The notes: a model not told the origin generated them from the sequence alone. Shown: positions 12,139-21,160, numbered from the stretch's first letter. The stretch: DNA of 60,000 nt from Lineus longissimus (GCF_910592395.1 NC_088308.1:28227501-28287500); one strand, 5' to 3'. Translations and numbers: made by a program.

Positions 12139-12870
12139 CATGGCGGCCATCTTGAAATCCAAGATGGCGGACATTTTACGAAATTTTCGATGGGTCCATT
12201 GGATTCATCATACCCGAAAACCTGGGGTATGCTACAAAAATAAAGCCTGTATCTGCCATAGTATTAGAGACATTAAAAAAAAACGTAATTATGGCGGCCA
12301 TCTGGAAATCCAAGATGGCGGACATTGTACGGAATTTTCAGTGGGTCCACTGGATTCGTCACACCCAAAAACCTAGGATATGCCACAAAAATCAAGTCTA
12401 TATCACCCATAGTATTTGAGATATTCAAGAAAAACGAAAATCATGGCGGCCATCTTGAAATTCAAGATGACGGACAGTTTACAGACTTTTCAGTGGGTCC
12501 ACTGGATTCGTCACACCCAAAAACCTAGGGTATGCCACAAAAATCAAGTCTGTATCGCCCATAGTATTTGAGATATTCAAGAAAAACGCAAATCATGGCG
12601 GCCATCTTGAAATCCAATATGGTGGCCATTTTATGAAATTTTCGTTGGTTCCATTCGATTCGTCATACCTGAAAACCAAGGGCAAGACATGAAATTATAC
12701 CTCTACCTGCAATAGTGTCAGAGATATTCAGGGAGAAAGCCCAAAATATGGTGGCCATTTTGAAATTCAAGATGGCTGCCACTAGGGGGCGTTTCACGTT
12801 GGGGTCTTAATCGATTAGTGATCCTTAGGGGTCCAGTCACCTATATGCCAAATTTAATGTCTCCATCGAT
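12139..12870 (+). mobile_element. Dispersed element copy B: five 152-bp monomers plus tail
   Basis: Monomers begin atggcggccat.. at 12140, 12291, 12443, 12595 and 12748 (periods 151-153 bp). Each carries an imperfect palindrome of GCCATCTTG and CAAGATGGC. After the fifth partial monomer comes the CTCF-like core CCACTAGGGGGCG (12779-12791) and then a tail (ggggtcttaatcgatta ... ccaaatttaatgtctcc) that is also found in copies A and C. Open frames through it exist only because a monomer happens to lack stops. Confidence 0.9.
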
Positions 12871-12913
12871 AACCAGTATGTATATATTGGGTGACAAATA
12901 ATTATAGGCCCTC

Positions 12914-13225
12914 ATGGTGGCGGCCATCTTGGAATCCAGTATGGCGGCCATATTACGGCATTTCCATTGGTTCCGTTGAATTCGTCATACCTGAAAACCT
13001 CGGGTAGGCCGTCAAAATCATACCCGTACGTGCAATAGATTCCGAGATATTGCAGGAAACGGGCCAAAAATGGCGGCCATATTGGATTCCAAGATGGCGA
13101 CCGCCAGGGGGCGTAAAAAATTAGGGTCTTAATCGATAAATTACCTCTAGGGGCTGTTCTTCCATCCTACCAAATTTCATGCTTTCCCCATTAAAATGCA
13201 CGATTCTAAGCTTAGCAGCTGGACT
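12914..13225 (+). mobile_element. Dispersed element copy C
   Basis: Same family as copies A and B: a little more than one monomer, then CCGCCAGGGGGCG (13101-13113) and the common tail with gggtcttaatcgataaa and accaaatttcatgctttcccc. Its reverse complement is the closest match to copy A at 3141-3423, extending past the tail into cttagcagctggac. Confidence 0.88.
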
Positions 13226-13694
13226 AAGAGGAGTAAAAAAGGCGTGATCTCAGGATGTAAAGGATGAGCCACCTGCGCGCGTATACATGTTACGCAAGCC
13301 ATGCGTTTTGCCTCACATTTGAATATCAAAAGGTAATCATGGCGCTGTCGTCCACGACGAAGGCGGGTTGCTGGGCAAATGACATCACCAAGAACCCGAA
13401 ATATTCTATTTCTGCATCGGCTTTGACATTCACCAGATCAGATCACTCAAAAGCTAGCCGGAAGCTTAAATGAGAGCAACGAACAATTTTGTTAGAGATG
13501 ATATACGGTCCAGTTCATATATAGGCAACCTGGTATAGGTCACGTTCTGCTCTAGTTTCTCGCATGGTTGGCCCCAGCTAAAAGGCTGATAGCCTGACTG
13601 CGCAGTCATGACGTAGGAACCAGGAAGAAGGGCATGCACGTACATGATTATGAATAGAATAATGATAGCCTTTTTCTAAAGATCAGAGTATGTG

Positions 13695-13925
13695 TTACTC
13701 TATCGGCGAACTTATGAGGTCCGTTTCGCATTTAGTGATATTCAGCCTTTTCTAGCGATGGGGGCGTCATAATTTAATTTAAATATATGAACTTGGCCTG
13801 TCATTGATATTGAATTGATAGACAGCTTTGCCATCAAACTCATCGTATTGTTGTCAAGCGACTGTAGAAAAGGCTGGACTTTATGAGCGCAATACTGACC
13901 TCGTAAGTCCACGAGTAGAGTACGA
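13695..13925. repeat. Diverged ~60-bp inverted repeat
   Basis: The left arm (about 13697-13756: tactctatcggcgaactta ... cagccttttcta) matches, with many mismatches, the reverse complement of the right arm (about 13863-13922: tagaaaaggctgg ... gacctcgtaagt ... tagagta). It looks like an old fold-back or MITE-like insertion just upstream of the transporter's 5' exon. Confidence 0.5.
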
Positions 13926-14018
13926 AACATGTGGCCTCATTTCTTACAAGAAGCGATCATATCGAATCGGGTGACTTCACGGGATACGAATACCTCTCGT
14001 CAGTTAACGAACTGCCAG

Positions 14019-14030
14019 TAGACAGTTAAG
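14019..14030 (+). other. Probable end of a 5' noncoding exon
   Basis: The sequence gacagttaag followed by gtatga at 14031 is a usable splice donor, and the first coding exon begins directly behind an acceptor (ttatttcag, AG at 14138-14139). Read through the predicted junction in the frame of the ATG at 14140, a TAG occurs at 14019-14021. This supports the 14140 start. The 5' boundary of this exon is not defined. Confidence 0.4.
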
Positions 14031-14139
14031 GTATGAATTTTCCCCTTCCTACTTCTGGCCTTGTGTTGTGCATTGTCTCACCAGAAGGCTACAGTCAGCA
14101 CTAACATGGACTTATATATTTAGCTTTTGATTATTTCAG

Positions 14140-14581
14140 ATGAAAGACGAAGAAAGACGGCCCTTGCTCCACAGGAGGCCAGACAGCAGTGCCTCACAGA
14201 CGAACGATGTAAATAACCCCCCGGGGAATCCGCGCAGCCCAGTAGACGATGCGTCCCCAACGGACGCAGACAACCCTAGCGCGGTAAATCCTCGGGTTCC
14301 CGGCGAGGACCCAAGCGGCAATGCTGACGCAGGGTTGTCAACATCTGGCGAAGAAGGAAGCTCGCCGAGTCCGTCCTCAGTGTTGCCCGTCCCCGGGCTT
14401 TTCTGTGGAGGATGTCCCGACTCCACCCAGTTCAGTCGCTGGGGCGTTCTCTGCCTTCTTCTCATCGCCTTCTTCCAAATTGTAATGACAAGAGATTTCG
14501 GTGAGATTCTATCAGGCAAAGACGGTGTTATCTATAATCTGACTGAACAAGAACATAATATAGTCAAAGCTATATTCGGCG
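14140..14581 (+). CDS. Transporter exon 1: start, acidic N-tail, TM1
   Basis: ATG directly follows a splice acceptor, and the donor is ggcg|gtgagt (phase 1). It encodes residues 1-147: a dileucine signal at 5-10, a Pro/Ser/Asp-rich hydrophilic stretch to about 100, TM1 and a loop with an N-glycosylation sequon (NLT near 133). It is GC-richer than its surroundings. The antisense frame is also open over 127 codons, but this is a composition shadow. Confidence 0.85.
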
Positions 14582-17500
14582 GTGAGTATACTATAGGATA
14601 TTTAGGCTACTAACTATAACCTTTTCGCCAATATCATTGTGTGAAATGGTGATTTTGTTTTCATTGCCTGAAGGTACTTGACTCTAAGGGACCTCCTCTA
14701 TCAGTCGTCTGTTACTCTTTTGGGGATGTTGATCCTATTACACGGCCCTTCCTCTTTCTAGCCATAATATACACACTTCCCATCATGGCTGGCCTCATCT
14801 CAGACACAGTGCTCCCCCGACAGAAGGCGTTCATCCTGGCCCTCCTAGTCAAACTTCTGGGTTCGTTATTGAGTTTTGGGTCCCGAATGGTAGTGTATCG
14901 TATGCAAGGTCATCTGCCGGAGAAATTGGTAAGTAGACTTTGTTGTTATCCTCCTCGCGCAGGGCCGGAACTCTATTTATCGAAGACGTCATTCCGTCCC
15001 TGCCATTGCTTCCGAGCGGCCTTCACTTGACCATTTCATTATTATAAGACTATTAGGTAACGCAGTCACGCAAATGTATCTCACGTGGTTATTAAAACAT
15101 TTTAATTGAAACCGTTTTATTATAAATATCATACGTTTTTGTAAATTGTATTGTGACTGCGTTCAATTTAGTCCGATTCCTCTGCGCGATCGCGATGTAT
15201 ATTGTACAGTGACGAATACAACATGGACACTAATACTGGCAGAGAAAACAATCTTGGGTGATATGAATAAAAACCAGTAAATGCTTTTACTTCTATTTTG
15301 TACAGAAATGCCTATTGTAAATGTACGTGAAGTTTTAAGTAAAAGCATTTCCTAGTCTTTATTCATACCACCCATTGTCATCTTTGGAGAAACACCAAAT
15401 CTGACAACCGTTGAGCGAGCATGTGACTTTTACATGGACTCTTTTCTGAATAGACGTTATACCAAACCTGATATCGAACCACCTAATCGCCTATTTGGAA
15501 GCGAACTTGTTGGTTGTCTGTTTGTACCCTGCGACTATGACGTGTGTCAGCGTGTATATTTCCACACTTCAGGAACAGGATGATTAGTACCAGCGGCAAA
15601 AACAGTCTGTGCGAAAGTAGAATTTGACTTCTCTTATTGGAGGCTCGCCAGCTTTGCCGGGCAATACTATGAATTTCTTTTCTTCATAAGATCGACTCAC
15701 ATCATTATAATAATCTCTATACCGACAGGTTCAAATGTTACTCTGGGTGAATATCCTTGGTATAGCATTGATGGTCGTTGCCATCTGTTTCTTCCCGCTC
15801 TTTATATCTTTCGGGAGCCAGCAAGTTAACCTGGAGAAGAACGCTGTGTGTTCTTACCTTAGATGGTAGGTAGAATAGAGAGGGCGTGAACGTCTGAAGA
15901 TCGACACCGTATAGAGTAGTCGCACGAACATTTGTAAGACAGGAAAATCAGATGCCAATATCCTACACGACAAGGCACGATGAACATTAGATATCTTTTT
16001 GTCATGCCAATGATCATATTTCCCCGAGCAAATTGGACAAAAATCCAAATACTCAACTTAGAAGCCTACCTGAACTTGGTTGGCCGAAGGTACAACAAAA
16101 AGTCTTACACATCCCCAGCTCAATTCCCGGCTCCCGCTCAGGATTCTGCCAATTTTTCAGGTTGTTGTTGACAGTAGCTCTCGGAGTGCTAACTGCCGCT
16201 GGAATTAACAAGCTAAACATCACCGAAGGTTTTCCCGGACTGACATCTGTCGTCTGTGACGTCTTGTCTGTTGTTGTTTTCTTGGTCGCCATTAGGAAAT
16301 ACAACACAATCTCAACTGATGCAGGTAAGCCAACATCTACATGTACATATATCAATGTTTAGCATTGCATTGATATATGTACATCTACATGTACATATAT
16401 CAATGCTTTAGTAAATGTAATAGGCCTATACTGATATCTTACTGACATGCCCTCATACATTCTGTTTTGTACGCATTGGACTATACATGACATCCTGTTT
16501 TCATACGCATATATCTCGACACCAATTGGCGAGCTCGTGTAACTGTAACTATCACCCGGCTCCTGACTTTCGTCACCGGCTTTTAGGTGAGACTTCTGGC
16601 ATTGTTAGAGTACTGTGCTCGGTTGTTCAAAAGCACAAAAGTCACGTTATCCTTAGCGGTTACGTTAAGCATCCTTATGGACGTTATCTCTTGCAGTTAA
16701 TCCCATTAGAATTTTCGGCGCCGGTAAAGGTAACGTGATTTTGAACAACCCAGCCAAGGACACTATCCGTCAGACACATAAAACCTGCTTCTTTCAGGGC
16801 GTCGTCGGTTCAAAGAATTCATGCGGATTCTGCGGGCACACGTGCCATGTTTCTGCCAAAGGAGACGGTTCGACGAGGCGTACGACCCCTGGGGTAATCC
16901 AGTACGGCTGCGCGAGATCCAGGAGAAACGAGCGATGGATAGATTTCATCTAAAGAAAGGGGTCCTATTGGTCGCCTTGTTGTCCTGCGGAGCAGTTGCT
17001 GCTATCATATACTATCTGGTGAGTCGACCTCACACTGAACTTCCAGCGCTATCGCCTCCGCATATATGGCGGTCCATTGCGGTCACGATTGCCCAATTTC
17101 CAGTCAACGCTAATTCTTTACCGTTGAACGGGGATGAATTCCCGTCAAACAGCATTTGGTTTCGTTAAAACCTATTTAACGCACGGTTTTCAAATTGCGC
17201 GCTCCTTGCATCTATGGCTTAGCCTGCCTACCCCCCCTCCCTCCTACGGCGGGGGCGGGCGGGGGGGGGGGCGATTGGGTCATCACAGTGTCATCACAGT
17301 GATTGCAGACACTCGCCAAAATTCTCCCATCTGTACTTGTGTAGGAGTTACATCCGAGGTGTCATTACTCTAGAAAATTCGAAAAAGGTTATTGCAAGGT
17401 AATTATTGCAAGGTAATGCAGATTTATTGCAGGGAAGGAGGGTGAAGCGATACAGGGTGGATGTGCAGTCAGAGCGCGCCGTTAGTGCTGAAGGGACCGG

Positions 17501-19470
17501 AATAATATTCCTGACAATATCAACAATGAAACCGGGGTCCGATGCGAAGAACAGAGGGTTCGCATTGACTATTTTATCGGTCTTCAGGAGATATTCTGAA
17601 CAATTTCTTCCTTAATATTCCAGATAAACTACGCAGGATATTTATCCTCCAAACTGTACGATTCCAAAATTACCAGGCAGATTGTGGGATATATCGATAA
17701 TCTCGGCGGCTTTGTAATCTTCGTCCTCTTGCTTTTACTGGAGGCGTTCACGCGATGCAGCCAGAACTTGCGAATAGCTATCAATGATAACACGTTGAAG
17801 AAACTGGGTGAGTTCAGGATTATCATGATTTACTGGAATTAACGAAACAGTCGGCCTACGCGTAATCAATCCGGAATCGTCTTCGGTGTGTATTTTGTTT
17901 AACTCAGTACCAATACCAGGTTTGAGAAACAAATATTCTAACTGCCTGTGAACAAAATACGATATGAGAAACGGCAGAAATCTGTTGGTCCCATGTATAG
18001 CGCTATTATAGTTTGTTACAGAATTTACCAGAAAAATTGCAACAGATACATTTTACATGCCCTTTTCGTCCCATCCTGAGGCAATCAGTAGTTAATGTTC
18101 GCTTCTCCAGCCCTGCAAACCACGATTTCCTCAGGATGTTTTCGTCCTTAACAGGTTTCGGTTCAATATTCGCGGCATTCTCCTGCCTGCTGACAGGAAT
18201 CGTATCGACGGGACAATTGGTGGAAGGCCCCGAGAACGTCTCAATATATTGGATGTTGCCCGAGTTTATCATATATGGGGTAGGAGCAACTCTAACTCTA
18301 ACTTCTGGTAGGTATTTGTGACCTGATGTTCCCTAATAAGCTGCCAGTGTGATCGGTACAGTGTCGGCAAATTCGGCAGAACCGATCACAGGGGATCACG
18401 TCCGTTACGTCTCATTCTCAATCACAGGAACAAAGGCCAATCGTTGTCGCTGTGGATGTGATGCCTACGTATTGTCGGGTTTTAAAGAAGCCCTGTGTCC
18501 AATGTACTTCTCCCTCCTAAAACTCAAAATCAAATTCAAAGAAAGTTTGCCAAGCGCAGTGAAGGAAACGTTCGATCGAAGTTACAACATCGCTGGAGAC
18601 ATTGAATTACAGAATGACGATTAACTTATCACTGAGAGTGAATGTAATGGTTCTCTTCCAATCCAAGAAAGAAACAAGTTACAGTGCAGCTAAGTAATCT
18701 GTGATGTGAAACTCCTAGTCCTTCATGTCCTTGAAGGGATTCTGATTACCTCCATAGAGAGAGGAAGGCAGTGCTCCAGAAATGTTAATACCAAGATATC
18801 GTTTCATTTCAGTATTAGAGATCGGTGTCTTTGAAAGCGGTCCTGGTTTGGCGACGTTTCTATGCGGTCTTGGCGCATCTCTTTCCTTCATTTTTTTCAC
18901 TGCACTCGGAATCGTTTTTACCCTCATTGGTGAGTGAAATGACCGGAGATCCCTTACCAAACACTAGCCTAGATGTACAGTAAGCTGGCAAGCCTATGAA
19001 GGCTTCATATTTGCTGAATGACCACCTCTTAGGTCCGTCATGAGATGGGATCAATGGAGGTGGTGAATTGGCGAGCCCCATGAAGGCCTCCGATGTTGGA
19101 AGTGGTCATTGCAAGAAAAGTGTCTCTTGCGCCAGTTTCGGCAAATTTCAGGCTTTCGTTGCCAATTTTGTGCTCTCAGCTGGTTTCATGCCTGCTCTCT
19201 CTTTCTCTTTTAGATTATCGAACTATCAAACGCTTTGACTACATCTACTACGTGGCGTTTGGCGTGATGGCGTTCACGCTCCTAGTCATTTACATCCCGG
19301 TGTCCGCATGGTACACAGGTGTCAAGAGAAAGATTTCATCGCTTTCTTTATCAATGCAAGAAAGAGAAAATGATGCTGGAGCACCAAGTCAGGACAGGGG
19401 ACAGGTTGAAAGCCAGGAGAGTTTCAGAGCCAGGGAGCTTGATGCTGTTGTCAGCCAGGGGGCAGATTGA
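14140..19470 (+). CDS. Divergent POT/SLC15-like 12-TM transporter (nine exons)
   Basis: Joining nine exons (14140-14581, 14705-14928, 15729-15865, 16161-16324, 16798-17018, 17624-17807, 18155-18307, 18813-18929, 19214-19470) gives 1899 nt, 632 residues and a stop, with every splice phase matching. Twelve hydrophobic segments fall near residues 101-117, 162-180, 187-205, 226-248, 269-284, 294-312, 377-396, 424-438, 459-477, 490-507, 526-546 and 561-581. The large cytoplasmic loop lies between TM6 and TM7, as in the major facilitator fold. The TM2-3 loop GLISDTVLPRQK resembles MFS motif A, and SFGSQQV (about 249-255) sits where POT proteins have FGADQ. The N-terminus carries ERRPLL, an acidic dileucine signal like that of endolysosomal SLC15A3/A4. 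The proton-coupling ExxER motif of TM1 is absent (FFQIVMTRDFG). By family it would move peptides or histidine with protons. Given the lost motifs, substrate and activity are unknown. Confidence 0.83.
14705..14928 (+). CDS. Transporter exon 2: TM2-TM3
   Basis: Acceptor ctctatcag, donor aaattg|gtaagt, in phase 1 and out phase 0. Residues 148-222 include PFLFLAIIYTLPIMAGLISD and the second helix AFILALLVKLLGSLLSF. The connecting loop carries the MFS motif-A-like GLISD..LPRQK. This exon gives the clearest family signal. Confidence 0.85.
15256..15373. mobile_element. 118-bp MITE, copy 1 (transporter intron 2)
   Basis: Terminal inverted repeats of about 36 bp: gggtgatatgaataaa ... at the left and tttattcataccaccc at the right, with gcttttac/gtaaaagc further in. 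An equal-length copy occurs at 51042-51159. No coding capacity. I could not define a target-site duplication. Confidence 0.88.
15729..15865 (+). CDS. Transporter exon 3: TM4 and degenerate PTR2 motif
   Basis: Acceptor accgacag, donor agatg|gtaggt, phase 0 in and phase 2 out. Residues 223-268 hold TM4 followed by FGSQQV. In POT proteins this place is FGADQ or FGGDQ, so the conserved Asp is Gln here. The junction codon makes Trp, matching the aromatic-rich start of TM5 in the family. Confidence 0.82.
16161..16324 (+). CDS. Transporter exon 4: TM5-TM6
   Basis: Acceptor aatttttcag, donor gatgcag|gtaagc, phase 2 in and phase 1 out. Residues 268-323 contain two hydrophobic helices (LLLTVALGVLTAAGI and VVCDVLSVVVFLVAI) separated by a short loop with an NIT sequon. 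Confidence 0.82.
16333..16405. repeat. Palindromic repeat in transporter intron 4
   Basis: acatgtacatatatcaatg occurs twice in direct orientation, with the inverted form cattgatatatgtacat between the copies, so the DNA can fold on itself. It lies just behind the exon 4 donor. No other role is seen. Confidence 0.75.
16621..16750. mobile_element. 130-bp MITE-like inverted-repeat element
   Basis: The left end ggttgttcaaaa...tcacgttatcc mirrors the right end ggtaacgtgattttgaacaacc. The perfect outer arm is about 11 bp, with further matching inside after a 9-bp gap. It lies in transporter intron 4, ending 47 bp before the exon 5 acceptor. Confidence 0.7.
16798..17018 (+). CDS. Transporter exon 5: cytoplasmic loop and TM7
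   Basis: Acceptor gcttctttcag, donor tatctg|gtgagt, phase 1 in and phase 0 out. Residues 323-396: a basic, Cys-containing loop (RRRFKEFMRILR ... FDEAYDPWGNP) then the helix GVLLVALLSCGAVAAIIYYL. The long charged loop is where MFS proteins have their central cytoplasmic loop. Confidence 0.82.
17019..17623 (+). other. Transporter intron 5
   Basis: This is the intron between exons 5 and 6. It contains the G-rich block and the small duplication gcaaggtaattattgcaaggtaatgcag near 17394-17420. Nothing else is supported. Confidence 0.7.
17231..17271. repeat. Facing C-run and G-run, quadruplex-prone
   Basis: A pyrimidine run with 7 Cs (17231-17237) and ccctcc is followed by a G-rich block at 17248-17271 with runs of 5, 3 and 11 Gs. 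Four G-tracts can be chosen, so a G-quadruplex or a C/G fold-back is possible. It is inside transporter intron 5. Confidence 0.75.
17624..17807 (+). CDS. Transporter exon 6: TM8
   Basis: Acceptor cttaatattccag, donor aaactgg|gtgagt, phase 0 in and phase 1 out. Residues 397-458 hold an extracellular or luminal stretch, then NLGGFVIFVLLLLLEAF and the cytoplasmic segment leading into TM9 (NDNTLKKLG), parallel to the family's LxPS-LKRI segment. Confidence 0.82.
18155..18307 (+). CDS. Transporter exon 7: TM9-TM10
   Basis: Acceptor cgtccttaacag, donor acttctg|gtaggt, phase 1 in and out. Residues 458-509 include FGSIFAAFSCLLTGIVSTG and the TM10 start VSIYWMLPEFIIYGVGATL, matching the family's W-x-(V/L)-P-Q/E-(Y/F) signature at the beginning of TM10. 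Confidence 0.84.
18308..18812 (+). other. Transporter intron 7 with an open frame
   Basis: The intron holds an inverted repeat (tgtgatcggt at 18348 and accgatcaca at 18380) and a 91-codon plus-strand open frame (18349-18624) lacking TM segments and recognisable domains. The frame could mark an alternative exon, but no evidence decides this. Confidence 0.5.
18813..18929 (+). CDS. Transporter exon 8: TM11
   Basis: Acceptor tttcatttcag, donor ctcattg|gtgagt, phase 1 in and out. Residues 509-548: LEIGVFESGPGLATFL corresponds to the POT LEFAYxxAP segment between TM10 and TM11, followed by the helix ASLSFIFFTALGIVFTLI. Confidence 0.82.
19214..19470 (+). CDS. Transporter exon 9: TM12 and repeat-derived C-terminus
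   Basis: Acceptor tttctcttttag, phase 1 in. Residues 548-632: TM12 (VAFGVMAFTLLVIYIPVSAW), a basic segment, then an acidic/Gln-rich tail. From about 19402 the coding sequence is the first unit of a 60-bp minisatellite, and the stop TGA (19468-19470) is formed at the start of the second unit (gcagattga). Confidence 0.8.
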
Positions 19471-19812
19471 AAGCCAGGAGTTTCAGAGCCAGGGAGTTTG
19501 ATGTTGTTGTCAGCCATGGGGGCAGGTTGAAAGCCAGGAGTTTCAGAGCCAGGGAGCTTGATGCTGTTGTCAGCCAGGGGGCAGATTGAAAGCCAGGAGT
19601 TTCAGAGCCAGGGAGCTTGATGCTGTTGTCAGCCATAGGGGCAGGTTGAAAGCCAGGAGTTTCAGAGCCAGGGAGCTTGATGCTGTTGTCAGCCAGGGGG
19701 CAGGTTGAAAGCCAGGAGTTTCAGAGCCAGGGAGCTTGATGCTGTTGTCAGCCATAGGGGCAGGTTGAAAGCCAGGAGTTTCAGAGCCAGGGAGTTTGAT
19801 GCTGTTGTCAGA
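19402..19812. repeat. 60-bp minisatellite at the transporter 3' end
   Basis: About seven units of 60-62 bp, each with gaaagccaggag, tttcagagccaggga and ttgatgctgttgtcagcca. The first unit has two extra bases (ggagagtttcag) and is coding, while later units are 3' UTR. Unit variants alternate cagattg/caggttg and ccaggggg/ccatagggg, suggesting duplication of two-unit blocks. Confidence 0.93.
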
Positions 19813-19851
19813 TAGCACCAATGTAGATGTATAGTAGGAACACATCATGTA

Positions 19852-19857
19852 AATAAA
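19852..19857 (+). promoter_or_regulatory. Poly(A) signal of the transporter gene
   Basis: AATAAA lies 382 nt after the stop codon and just beyond the minisatellite, followed by gtgtcgag and gtttgttt, a plausible GU-rich downstream element. It is the first such hexamer after the stop. Confidence 0.55.
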
Positions 19858-20142
19858 TATCGAGTTGAGAGCAGAGTGTCGAGTCACAAAAGTAAAGTTT
19901 GTTTAATATAGTGTTACCCCTAATGAAAAGGCCAGCCAGCTTATGAGACACTCTTTTCCTTCAAAGTCCTATCTCTACAATGACTTTAGGGAGAGCAAGT
20001 AGTTGGGAACAACAGGAAATGTTAGTGGAATATTAGCAAGTTTAGGAAAAGACAACTTGAGGCAGAGGCTAGCTAGTAGCTCAGCATCTTGAACAATAAG
20101 ATATCAACAAAACAACTCACGAGGTCAATTTTTAATTGGATG

Positions 20143-20148
20143 TTTATT
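20143..20148 (-). promoter_or_regulatory. Candidate poly(A) signal of the PKC gene
   Basis: AATAAA read on the minus strand (TTTATT on plus), with a GU-rich downstream region at 20107-20122. A second hexamer at 22071-22076 could give a shorter transcript. Confidence 0.4.
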
Positions 20149-21160
20149 TAACATGGTTGAGAAGATCAACATAGCACTTTTATGCAATATATATAATGTA
20201 TTCATTCATACAATACGCCTTCATTGAACAGTTTACAAATATCCCTTGAATGAAAGTCATTAAGTCAATACACGCTTGACAGGGTTCATTGGAAAATGTT
20301 TTAACATCTCATACGAGCACTACGAATGGGTTCAGTTGTTAAGACATCTGCCTCAATGGGCTCAATGGACAGATTCTCCAAAGAGAACGGGATATTTGCC
20401 GGTCATTTTTAGGGAGGCAGGAATGAGGCAGTAATGAGGCAGTTTTAACAGAAAAATTTGAATGTGTATGCTGCAATGGAAGCAGGTCTATAGGCGAGGA
20501 TAGCTGTGAAGTCAGAGAATAAGGCTTAAGCTGCAAAGTGCCAACAAAATATTCATGAATTAGTATTTCAAAAGCAATGCTTCTATATAGAGCTGTCCAG
20601 GCAAAACAGTGAAGAAAGTACACTGTACATCCATGTTTCATGAGAAGTGGACACACACACACACATAGGGGCAATGTGTATGTCACAATCATATCTAAAC
20701 TACCTGGGCAGCAGCACTATTTCTTACATAGTGGTCATCTTGAAAAGTGCCTCCCAGAACATGATCTACTTTTCCAGGTTCCTGTGTCTGAACAAAGTAA
20801 TGCAACCTTTGTAGTTTTCTAACAAGTGTATGAGACAAGGCTCACTAACTGCTGTATATCTGCTATCATAATTAACCAGAAGAAACATCAACACATTTCG
20901 CTGACTTTCTCTTTTTGTGTCTGAAAATTCGTTAATGTTTTGTCAGTAAAGAGGATTAGTATTTCAAGTTCAACCGAATGACGGGACACGTTTTACCCAC
21001 ATGTCTGGCTCTAGGGTGAACTGAAACCCAAAGCGGCCCACAATCTAAGTATAGAAGACAAGGGGAAAGTTATGGCGCTCGCTCAACGCTAGGAAAATCT
21101 TGAAAAGCAATGGTTGTCCATACAGACCCAATACTGATCACCATTCACTGCTTCGGCCAA

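Larger units (their letters stand above)
13226..14030. other. Region upstream of the transporter gene
   Basis: No coding exon is supported. It probably contains the promoter and a 5' noncoding exon of the + strand transporter gene. I see no convincing TATA or initiator element. A diverged inverted repeat occupies 13695-13925. Confidence 0.4.

Noticed and set aside
14136-14519. 127-codon minus-strand frame opposite transporter exon 1
   Set aside because: It is the shadow of a GC-rich coding exon whose plus-strand reading joins eight further exons in phase.
20325-20375. Possible second tRNA-SINE head (ttcagttgttaagacatctgcctc)
   Set aside because: An A-box-like stretch is present, but no B-box at the expected distance was found.
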